From a bacterium (GTDB taxonomy: Bacteria > Chloroflexota > Dormibacteria > UBA8260 > Bog-877): a stretch of DNA of 8,024 bases. The notes beneath the pieces were generated by a model. The model made no database searches. It saw only the letters and a program-made list of their open reading frames with translations, and had not been told where the DNA came from. Made by a program: the position numbers and the translations under genes. The stretch is taken from positions 1 to 8,024 of the forward strand of contig JAKAWF010000144.1 of NCBI GenBank assembly GCA_021817025.1, written 5' to 3'. Shown in pieces: positions 1-4,741 of this stretch. Each line of letters begins with the position of its first letter. The stretch's first letter is position 1.

Positions 1-2
1 CC

Positions 3-65
3 GACGAGGGCAAGACGGTCTCCCAGCTCGCACGCGAGGCGCTGGAAGCCCGCTTGGGTGCCTGA
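3..65 (+). CDS. C-terminal tail of a probable ribbon-helix-helix (CopG/Arc-type) protein, partial
   Basis: Only the last 20 codons and the TGA stop (63-65) are in the window; the 5' part is missing. The readable tail, DEGKTVSQLAREALEARLGA, has the shape of the end of a ribbon-helix-helix DNA-binding domain: a short 'GKTVSQLAREAL' segment typical of the second helix, followed by an amphipathic Ala/Glu/Arg helix. Such proteins are small dimeric repressors, often antitoxins. The identification rests on a short tail and could be wrong; no toxin gene follows it, since the next feature is a tRNA on the other strand. Confidence 0.5.
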   Translation, partial: DEGKTVSQLAREALEARLGA

Positions 66-113
66 AGCGCCTTGATCCATGGGGTGGGGGCTCGCGGCTG
101 ACCGCATGGACCA

Positions 114-132
114 AACCGCTATGCGGTTATTT
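114..132 (+). terminator. Possible weak intrinsic terminator
   Basis: A 6-bp stem AACCGC/GCGGTT with a TAT loop (114-128) is followed by ATTT. It lies 49 bases after the stop of the partial ribbon-helix-helix gene, between that gene and the convergent tRNA. The T tract is short, so this is a weak candidate. Confidence 0.4.
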
Positions 133-198
133 GTGCTGTCAAATCGCTGCGATGGCTTCTCAGAGCGGCTCCGCGCCGCCTGTCTTGGATCGAAATGA

Positions 199-275
199 TG
201 GTCGGGGAGACAGGACTCGAACCTGCGACCCCCAGTCCCCCAGACTGGTGCGCTAACCACCTGCGCTACTCCCCG
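199..275 (-). tRNA. tRNA-Pro(GGG), with encoded CCA end
   Basis: The reverse complement folds into a full cloverleaf: acceptor CGGGGAG/CTCCCCG (perfect 7 bp), T8-A9, D stem GCGC/GCGC with a 9-base loop, anticodon stem CCAGT/ACTGG, loop CTGGGGG, 5-base variable loop, T stem GCAGG/CCTGT and T loop TTCGAGT. The body is 74 bases (275 down to 202) and positions 201-199 supply a genomic CCA. The anticodon is GGG (plus-strand 239-241), which reads CCC and CCU proline codons. The C1-G72 pair and A73 discriminator are the classical bacterial proline identity elements and support the call. Confidence 0.96.
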
Positions 276-287
276 ACGTCAGGGGTG

Positions 288-315
288 AGCATACCAGTCG
301 CGTTAGAATTGGCAG
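288..315 (-). promoter_or_regulatory. Candidate promoter of the tRNA-Pro gene
   Basis: On the minus strand a -35-like CTGCCA (315-310) and a -10-like TATGCT (293-288) are separated by 16 bases. The -10 ends 12 bases before the tRNA 5' end, so a start site near 281 would give a leader of only about six bases. Assigned by eye. Confidence 0.4.
304..309 (+). promoter_or_regulatory. Candidate -10 element for the zinc-ribbon/pyrF transcript
   Basis: TAGAAT fits the TANNNT -10 pattern and lies 33 bases before the ATG of the zinc-ribbon gene, leaving room for the GGGAGG ribosome binding site at 332-337. No good -35 is visible 16-18 bases upstream (the region reads AGGGGT). It abuts the -35 of the divergent tRNA promoter candidate. 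Confidence 0.3.
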
Positions 316-342
316 TGAGTTTCGCTCTTCTGGGAGGCCCCG

Positions 343-537
343 ATGCCCTGGATGCGGCGCTGTGCCAACTGTCAGCGTGAGTTTCCGATCTACCGGCTCT
401 CGGCCATCCTGCTTGACGGCGAGATCAGTTCCATGTGCCCCGGCTGCATGCAGAGTGAGCACGACCGGATCCAGGTGCCCTACGCGCCCCAGGCCCCGGG
501 CGCCGCTCAGACCAGTACCTCCAGAACTTCTTGGTAG
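343..537 (+). CDS. Small two-CxxC zinc-ribbon protein, function unknown
   Basis: A 64-residue protein with two CxxC knuckles, C7-x2-C10 and C32-x2-C35, 21 residues apart. This is the layout of a zinc ribbon that binds one Zn2+ through four cysteines. Between the knuckles is a mixed hydrophobic/charged segment; the last 20 residues are Pro/Ala/Ser-rich and probably disordered. The ATG start is supported by a GGGAGG ribosome binding site at 332-337 with five-base spacing. The stop (535-537) overlaps the TTG start of pyrF at 531, so the two are probably translationally coupled. I do not recognise the family; a nucleic-acid or protein-binding role is possible but unproven. The ribosome binding site, the cysteine pattern and the overlap argue that it is a real gene. 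Confidence 0.7.
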   Translation: MPWMRRCANCQREFPIYRLSAILLDGEISSMCPGCMQSEHDRIQVPYAPQAPGAAQTSTSRTSW

Positions 538-1400
538 GAGGCGCGCGGGGGCCATTCCGGGCTCGCCTGGAGGAGGCGATCAGTCGCAAGGCGGGAGCGC
601 TTTGCGTTGGCCTGGATCCGGTCGTGGGGGAGCTGCCCGAGTCCCTGTCACGGGACGCTGAGGGGGTTCGCAGCTACTGTCTGGAGCTGATCGAGGCGAC
701 CGCTCCTTACGCGGCGGCGTTCAAACCCAACAGCGCCTTCTTCGAGGCCCTGGGCGCACCCGGATGGGAGCTGCTGGCCGAGGTGGTGGGGGAGGCGGGC
801 CGCCACGGGCTGGTGATCGTCGACGCCAAGCGGGGGGATATCGGGCACACGGCGGCGGCCTACGCGTCCGCCATCTTCGACGTTCTGGGGGCGGATGCCT
901 GCACTGTTAACGGCTACCTGGGCGGCGATGCGACGGCCCCGTTTCTGGCCCGGCCGGATCGACTCGCCTTCGTCCTCTGCCGGACCAGCAACCCGGGAGC
1001 CGGCGATCTGCAGGACCTGAGACTGGTCGAAGGGGGAGGGCCGCTCTACCTTCACTTGGCCCGCCTGGCCCGAGCCTGGAACGACCTGCCGCCGACGGGG
1101 ACGGTTGGTCTCGTGGCCGGGGCCACCTGGCCCGGGGAGTTGGCGATGATCCGGCAGGCGGTGCCAGACCTGCCCATCCTTGTTCCCGGGGTGGGAGCCC
1201 AGGGTGGGGACCTCGAGGGGGTGGTGGCGGCCGCCTCAGGGGTGGGCGGGGATGCTCCCTATCTGATCAACGTGTCGCGTGGCATCGGGCAGGCTTCCCG
1301 CGGCGCCGACTTCGCCAGCGCGGGAGCGGCCGCGGCCGCCGGGTATCTGGCTCGACTCCAGCTGGCTGGCGCCACCACCCCAGGTGGTAGTAGCCTCTAG
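531..1400 (+). CDS. pyrF: Orotidine 5'-phosphate decarboxylase (OMP decarboxylase)
   Basis: Catalyses the last step of de novo UMP synthesis, decarboxylation of OMP to UMP, in the cytoplasm. The 289-residue protein is a TIM-barrel enzyme of the longer subfamily found in mycobacteria and myxobacteria. Visible motifs: LCVGLDP (residues 24-30) on the first strand, FKPN (64-67), the catalytic DAKRGDIG (98-105) with the Lys100/Asp103 charge network, VPGVGAQGGD (218-227) and NVSRGI near residue 248 for phosphate binding. TTG at 531 is chosen because it gives a family-like N-terminus before the conserved ARLEEAI segment and no later in-frame ATG, GTG or TTG exists before the first strand; no Shine-Dalgarno stands in front of it, so coupling to the zinc-ribbon gene is likely. 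No other pyrimidine gene is nearby. Confidence 0.95.
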   Translation: MVGGARGPFRARLEEAISRKAGALCVGLDPVVGELPESLSRDAEGVRSYCLELIEATAPYAAAFKPNSAFFEALGAPGWELLAEVVGEAGRHGLVIVDAKRGDIGHTAAAYASAIFDVLGADACTVNGYLGGDATAPFLARPDRLAFVLCRTSNPGAGDLQDLRLVEGGGPLYLHLARLARAWNDLPPTGTVGLVAGATWPGELAMIRQAVPDLPILVPGVGAQGGDLEGVVAAASGVGGDAPYLINVSRGIGQASRGADFASAGAAAAAGYLARLQLAGATTPGGSSL

Positions 1401-1403
1401 TCC

Positions 1404-2156
1404 ATGTGGCGAGGAGTCCACGCCCTCCAGTGGCCAGTGCTCGGCCTGCTCGCAGCGGTGGTGTCGGTTGGCTGCGGCGCCAGCCCCGCCCTGACCCACC
1501 CTGCGCCCAGCGCCACCCCCAAGGCCACGGCAAGGCCATCGCCCGTGGCGACCGAGGTGACCGTGCTCGCTCCTGACGGAGTCAACTTCCGGACTCAGCC
1601 CAGCCCCACCGCCTCAGTGGTCGGGATCGTGGCCCAGGGCGTGACGTTACCAATCATCTCGCACACCTCCGCCGCGGGGGGGTGGTGGCAGGTGAAGGGA
1701 AGCACCGCCATCGGCTGGATCACCGCCAATCCCGCCTACACCGCGACCGGTGCCTTTCAGACCTTCTCCGGGGGCGCCACCGCGTCCCCGTGGTCGGTGC
1801 TCTACCAGCCTGGGTGGAACTTCGCCCAGGACAGCTCCGGGTCCGTGGTGTTCACCGGCCCCAACGGGGAGACCATCACCGTCACTCAGGCTGCCAGCAC
1901 CACCCAACTGCCTCCAGGAGCACCCAGCGGCACCGTCAGGAGCGACGTCGCGTCCGTGGACGTATATGGGGTCACGACCTCCCTGGTTACCTTTTCAGCG
2001 GCCTCCGGCTACCTGGCGGCGGTGGCGTTCCAGGCGGAGCCCGGACTCGCTTTCCTAATCGAAGCCAAGGCGCAGTCCGCCGCTGCCGCGGCCGACTTCA
2101 ACCTCTTCCTGGACACCTTCAAGTTCCCACTTCCGGCAGCGAGCCCGACCCCGTAG
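1404..2156 (+). CDS. Secreted lipoprotein with bacterial SH3 domain and C-terminal beta-rich domain
   Basis: A 250-residue exported protein. Residues 8-23 form a hydrophobic signal segment ending in S-V-G-C; Cys24 is the probable lipidation site, although Ser at -3 is not the favoured residue. Residues 25-50 are a Pro/Ala/Thr-rich linker of the kind that spans the cell wall. Residues 51-112 resemble a bacterial SH3 (SH3b) domain, with VNFRTQPS (60-67) in place of the usual VN-R-x-GPS motif and GWWQVK...GWI at 93-106. Residues 125-242 form a second domain (PGW, TGPNG and TITV segments) vaguely reminiscent of PsbP/Mog1-like folds; I cannot assign it. The ATG starts three bases after the pyrF stop without a Shine-Dalgarno, suggesting coupling. 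SH3b domains commonly bind peptidoglycan or envelope peptides, so an envelope role is inferred. Confidence 0.75.
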   Translation: MWRGVHALQWPVLGLLAAVVSVGCGASPALTHPAPSATPKATARPSPVATEVTVLAPDGVNFRTQPSPTASVVGIVAQGVTLPIISHTSAAGGWWQVKGSTAIGWITANPAYTATGAFQTFSGGATASPWSVLYQPGWNFAQDSSGSVVFTGPNGETITVTQAASTTQLPPGAPSGTVRSDVASVDVYGVTTSLVTFSAASGYLAAVAFQAEPGLAFLIEAKAQSAAAAADFNLFLDTFKFPLPAASPTP

Positions 2157-2241
2157 GTGGTCCCGACCGGCGGGGCGGTGCGTGCCTCGATCGATCGCCG
2201 TGTCAACTTTGTCCCAGGTGATCCGCCGCGTGAGGGAGCTG

Positions 2242-2255
2242 GCCCGGTTCCGGGC
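2242..2255 (+). terminator. GC hairpin downstream of the lipoprotein gene, possible terminator
   Basis: GCCCGG-TT-CCGGGC can form a strong hairpin about 86 bases after the lipoprotein stop and upstream of the next promoter. No T tract follows, so an intrinsic-terminator role is only a possibility. Confidence 0.22.
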
Positions 2256-2327
2256 GCCTCCGCAGTCGGATGCCGGGGCCGTCCTCGCGGATCGGACCAT
2301 CCCTGCCGCCTGCGAACCGCGCCGGCT

Positions 2328-2345
2328 GATTAGAGGACTCTCATC
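2328..2345. promoter_or_regulatory. Inverted repeat upstream of the redox operon promoter, candidate operator
   Basis: GATTAGAG-GA-CTCTCATC is an 18-base inverted repeat whose arms match at 7 of 8 positions. It ends ten bases before the -35-like element, so its centre lies near -54 relative to the predicted start site, a usual place for a dimeric activator. A second short palindrome, TTGA-GCGG-TCAA (2355-2366), overlaps the -35. The regulator is unknown. Confidence 0.4.
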
Positions 2346-2354
2346 CGACCCTCA

Positions 2355-2382
2355 TTGAGCGGTCAAACTCGCGGTCTAGGCT
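2355..2382 (+). promoter_or_regulatory. Promoter of the redox operon, probably giving a leaderless mRNA
   Basis: TTGAGC (2355-2360), a 16-base spacer and TAGGCT (2377-2382) fit a housekeeping-type promoter. The -10 ends nine bases before the ATG at 2392 and no Shine-Dalgarno precedes that ATG. Transcription would therefore start at or within a few bases of the initiation codon, a leaderless arrangement common in Actinobacteria. Seen in the sequence; the start site is inferred. Confidence 0.6.
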
Positions 2383-2391
2383 CAGCGACAG

Positions 2392-2745
2392 ATGCTAAGT
2401 TCCAAACGCCGGTTGGTGGCGGTCCTGGCCTCAGCGGGCGGCCTGCTGGGGGGCGGGGCCATCGCGCTGGTGCGGGCCCCGGGGATGCCGACCACGGCTA
2501 CCAGCCGGTCGGCCCCGTCGAACTTGGCCCAGCTCGAGCAGCACCTCCGCCAAGAGCAGCTAGCTCTCTCGGCCCAGACCAACCAGGTGGCGTCGACCAA
2601 ACAAGCGCTCACGGCCGAGGCCGCCCAGCTCACTGCGGAAGCTGCCAAGCTGAGGCTGGCGGCGGCCCAAGCTCCCCCCGCCGCCCACACCACCACCGGC
2701 GCGTCCGGGGGCGGTGACGGTGGAGGCTCCGGTGGCGACGGCTGA
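2392..2745 (+). CDS. Membrane-anchored coiled-coil protein with TGAS flavinylation-like motif, first copy
   Basis: A 117-residue protein of no family I recognise. A basic N-terminus (SSKRRL, residues 3-8) precedes one hydrophobic segment (about 8-27), then a short Thr/Ser/Pro linker, a coiled-coil-prone helix rich in Ala/Gln/Glu/Leu (about 43-92), APPAA, the sequence H99-T-T-T-G-A-S105-G, and a Gly/Asp/Ser tail to the end. The positive-inside rule puts the C-terminal part outside the cytoplasm. HxxTGAS matches the ApbE acceptor consensus Dxx[S/T]GA[S/T] except for His at the Asp position, and the next gene but one is apbE, so I infer that FMN is attached at Ser105. No FMN-binding domain is present. 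KRRLVA could also act as a twin-arginine signal. ATG 2392 sits directly behind the promoter. Existence of the gene is likely; flavinylation is inference. Confidence 0.75.
   Translation: MLSSKRRLVAVLASAGGLLGGGAIALVRAPGMPTTATSRSAPSNLAQLEQHLRQEQLALSAQTNQVASTKQALTAEAAQLTAEAAKLRLAAAQAPPAAHTTTGASGGGDGGGSGGDG
2686..2709 (+). other. Candidate ApbE flavin-attachment motif in the first small protein
   Basis: Codons for H-T-T-T-G-A-S-G, with the predicted acceptor Ser105 at 2704-2706. The T-G-A-S core fits the known ApbE acceptor pattern and is preceded by APPAA as in the second small protein. His replaces the usual Asp six residues before the acceptor. Confidence 0.55.
2722..2726 (+). promoter_or_regulatory. 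Ribosome binding site deciding the start of the second small protein
   Basis: GGAGG with five-base spacing to GTG 2732. It favours this start over the in-frame GTGs at 2714 and 2720, and it lies inside the codons for the Gly-rich tail of the preceding gene. Confidence 0.6.
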
Positions 2746-3079
2746 GTGGCAGGCGGCAGCCGAGCGGTCTACTGAAGGGCGGCGGCGGGCGCGCCGCCGG
2801 ATCACCCCTTGGGCGGCCGGAGTGACCGCCACGGTTGCCGCCGCCGGCGCCGTGGGCTGGGTGGTGCACGTGGCGGCTGCGACCGGCACTGGAAGTGGCA
2901 GCCAGTCGAGCCTGAGCCAGGCGCTGCGACAGGACGAGGACAGGTTGGCCGTCATGGAACGCGCGACGGTGGCCGAGCAGCGCCGGCTTGCCGCCCTGGG
3001 CACCGCCCACGCCCTGGTTCTGCCAGCTCTGCCGGCCCCGCCCGCACACGCCGCCACCGGGGCTTCGGGTGTCCCTTGA
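2732..3079 (+). CDS. Membrane-anchored coiled-coil protein with TGAS flavinylation-like motif, second copy
   Basis: A 115-residue protein (GTG 2732; a GTG at 2714 would add six residues). A strongly basic stretch (residues 17-23) precedes one membrane segment (about 27-49), a short Gly/Ser linker, a charged coiled-coil helix (about 60-92), a Leu/Pro-rich stretch, and A-P-P-A-H106-A-A-T-G-A-S112-G close to the C-terminus. The layout and end motif repeat those of the preceding gene, while the remaining sequence has diverged, as expected of an old tandem duplication or of two subunits of one hetero-oligomer. The basic flank predicts N-in/C-out topology. It overlaps its upstream neighbour by 14 bases and the apbE-like gene by 11. 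I infer that Ser112 receives FMN from the adjacent ApbE; the family is not one I recognise. Confidence 0.75.
   Translation: MATAEWQAAAERSTEGRRRARRRITPWAAGVTATVAAAGAVGWVVHVAAATGTGSGSQSSLSQALRQDEDRLAVMERATVAEQRRLAALGTAHALVLPALPAPPAHAATGASGVP
3047..3070 (+). other. Candidate ApbE flavin-attachment motif in the second small protein
   Basis: Codons for H-A-A-T-G-A-S-G, with the predicted acceptor Ser112 at 3065-3067, three residues from the C-terminus. It follows APPA as in the first copy and ends where the apbE reading frame begins (GTG 3069). Confidence 0.55.
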
Positions 3080-4028
3080 GCGCGGCCCAGGCGAGATCAT
3101 CAGCGGGGTCAGAGCCATGGCCACCGACATCACGGTCCGGGCGGTGCTCGGCCCTGACGACGCGCCGGAGCGGCTGAGGCCAACGCTGGCCGTCTTCTCC
3201 GAGGTCGAGGCCAGCTGCACCAGATTCGTCCCCACCAGCCCGCTCATGCGCGCCAACGCGACCCCAGACCGCTGGCATGGGGTTCCGCCGCTTTGCTTCG
3301 CCGCCCTGGTCGAAGCCGATCGCGCCTACCAGCGCACCTCGGGGCGCTTCGACCCGCGAGTGCTCGGTGACCTGGTGCGGCTCGGTTACACCCGGTCACT
3401 CCCGTTTGCTGAAGGCGAGTTGTCGCTGGAGGGGCAGCGGCCCCAACGGCGGCGCGCACTGGGCCCCTGGCGTCCCCGCTTTCGGGGTGGCTCCGGGGAG
3501 GTCCGGCTGGGCGTCCACCCCGTGGACCTGGGCGGGATCGGGAAGGGGCTGGCGGTGCGCTGGGCCAGTCAGACCTTGCGGGCGCTCACGGGGGATCACC
3601 TGATCGAGGCCGGTGGCGACTGCTACTGCTCGGGGCATTCCCCCGACGGGGGCCCGTGGGTCGTCGCCGTCGAGGATCCCCGTGGAGGCTCGGCGCCGGT
3701 CGCGGTCCTCTGCCTCACCGACCGAGCCTGCACCACCTCCTCGCTGCGCCTGCGCCGGTGGCGGGTTGGCGGCAGACCGGTCCACCACTTGGTCGACCCT
3801 CGGACGGGCAGCCCGGGCGGGGTCGGGCTCCTGGCGGTCACGGTGGTCGGCTCAGACCCAGCGGTTGCCGAGGTGTGGAGCAAGGTGGTCTTCCTGGCCG
3901 GAGTGCGCGGCGCGCCCGGGCTGGCCTCCAGGAAGGGGCTCGCGGCCCTTTGGGTGAGCGCTGACGGCGCCCTCGGCATCAGCCCGGCGATGCGTCGGTA
4001 CGTGCGGTGGCAAGCGAGCGCGGCGTGA
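3069..4028 (+). CDS. apbE: FAD:protein FMN transferase, ApbE family
   Basis: Transfers the FMN moiety of FAD to a Ser/Thr of an acceptor protein, forming a phosphoester-linked flavin, with Mg2+. With GTG 3069 it has 319 residues. Family landmarks: RAMATDITV (residues 16-24, equivalent to the usual AMGT start of the domain), GRFDPRV, DLGGIGKG (153-160), EAGGD (180-184), HHLVDPRTGSPGG (239-251) and, near the end, AEVWSKVVFLAG. The last replaces the common ADALAT-type metal-site segment with AEVxxK, a form I associate with actinobacterial homologues. GTG 3069 is preferred over ATG 3117 because that Met lies inside the conserved domain. No signal peptide or lipobox is visible, unlike exported proteobacterial ApbE, so action in the cytoplasm is expected. 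It overlaps both neighbours; the natural substrates are probably the two TGAS proteins before it. Confidence 0.9.
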   Translation: MSLERGPGEIISGVRAMATDITVRAVLGPDDAPERLRPTLAVFSEVEASCTRFVPTSPLMRANATPDRWHGVPPLCFAALVEADRAYQRTSGRFDPRVLGDLVRLGYTRSLPFAEGELSLEGQRPQRRRALGPWRPRFRGGSGEVRLGVHPVDLGGIGKGLAVRWASQTLRALTGDHLIEAGGDCYCSGHSPDGGPWVVAVEDPRGGSAPVAVLCLTDRACTTSSLRLRRWRVGGRPVHHLVDPRTGSPGGVGLLAVTVVGSDPAVAEVWSKVVFLAGVRGAPGLASRKGLAALWVSADGALGISPAMRRYVRWQASAA

Positions 4029-4741
4029 CCCAAGAGCTGCCGGCACGGCCGGCCTCGGCACAGCCGGGGCACCCGCTCTGGGTGAGCATCGGGCTGCCGG
4101 TGATCCTCGCCGGGACGGGCCTCCTGGTCGGTGAGATCGCGGCCACCTACGCCGCGCCCACCCTCCAGAACCGGATGCTGCCGTGGATTGTGGGGCGGGG
4201 CCTTGGCATCGGTGCCTACCTGGACCTGACCCTGCTGGTCCTGCTCGGAATCTGGTTTCGCCATCCCTGGCGCCGGCGTTGGCCGGTCCTGCATCCGGCG
4301 GTCCTGATCCGAGCCCATTCCGTGCTGGCCGTGGCCTGCGGGGTACTGGTGCTGGGGCATGTGGGCGCGATGATCGCGGACAGCTATGCCCGGGTGGGCT
4401 GGGTGGGGGCGCTGGTGCCCGGGGCGTCTGGCTACAGAGCCTTCGCGGTGGCCCTGGGAACGCTGTCCCTGTACCTGGGCGCGGTGGTCGGACTCAGCGC
4501 GCGCCTGGCGGGGGTGTTGGGGGGGCGCCTGTGGCTCCCGCTCCATCGCCTGGCCCTGGTGGCCTTCGCGCTGGGCTGGGCCCACAGCGTGCTCACCGGC
4601 AGCGATGTGGCTGCCCTGCGGCCGATGTTCGCCATGACCGGCGCCATGGTGGTCCTCCTGGCCACCTCGAGTCGGCTGGCGGCGGGACCCGCATTGCACG
4701 GCCTGAATCGGACCGCTGACCGGGGCGGGCACCGCTCATGA
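4025..4741 (+). CDS. Ferric-reductase-like transmembrane haem protein
   Basis: A 238-residue integral membrane protein with about six helices (roughly residues 18-42, 54-78, 94-118, 137-159, 172-192, 198-216). Two histidine pairs have the spacing of a bis-haem cytochrome b fold: H98-x13-H112 on the third helix and H174-x12-H187 on the fifth. This is the ferric-reductase/NOX-like transmembrane domain. There is no C-terminal FAD/NAD(P)H-binding domain, so electrons must come from separate partners, plausibly the NuoF-like protein and ferredoxin encoded next. GTG 4025 forms a 4-base GTGA overlap with the apbE stop; GTG 4007 would add six residues. The 3' end overlaps the next gene by ATGA. The inferred role is moving electrons across the membrane to covalent flavins on the two small proteins. 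Confidence 0.82.
   Translation: MTQELPARPASAQPGHPLWVSIGLPVILAGTGLLVGEIAATYAAPTLQNRMLPWIVGRGLGIGAYLDLTLLVLLGIWFRHPWRRRWPVLHPAVLIRAHSVLAVACGVLVLGHVGAMIADSYARVGWVGALVPGASGYRAFAVALGTLSLYLGAVVGLSARLAGVLGGRLWLPLHRLALVAFALGWAHSVLTGSDVAALRPMFAMTGAMVVLLATSSRLAAGPALHGLNRTADRGGHRS

Noticed and set aside
2188..2195. GATCGATCG-type self-complementary sequence in the gap after the lipoprotein gene
   Set aside because: Too short and simple to be called an operator; not positioned at a recognisable promoter.
2988..3068. An extended N-terminus for the ApbE protein
   Set aside because: The extra residues are Pro/Trp/Cys-rich and coincide with the coding region for the end of the second small protein; they are not a signal peptide. 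GTG 3069 gives a family-like start.
2630..3256. A 208-codon minus-strand frame across the two small genes
   Set aside because: Considered as an alternative to the small TGAS proteins. It shows no motif, while the plus-strand frames have membrane segments, coiled coils, overlaps with apbE and a repeated C-terminal signature.
3623..4732. A 369-codon open frame on the minus strand
   Set aside because: It lies opposite two well-supported genes (ApbE and the haem membrane protein). Its composition (Gln/His/Arg/Pro-rich, no motif) is typical of the antisense shadow of GC-rich coding DNA.
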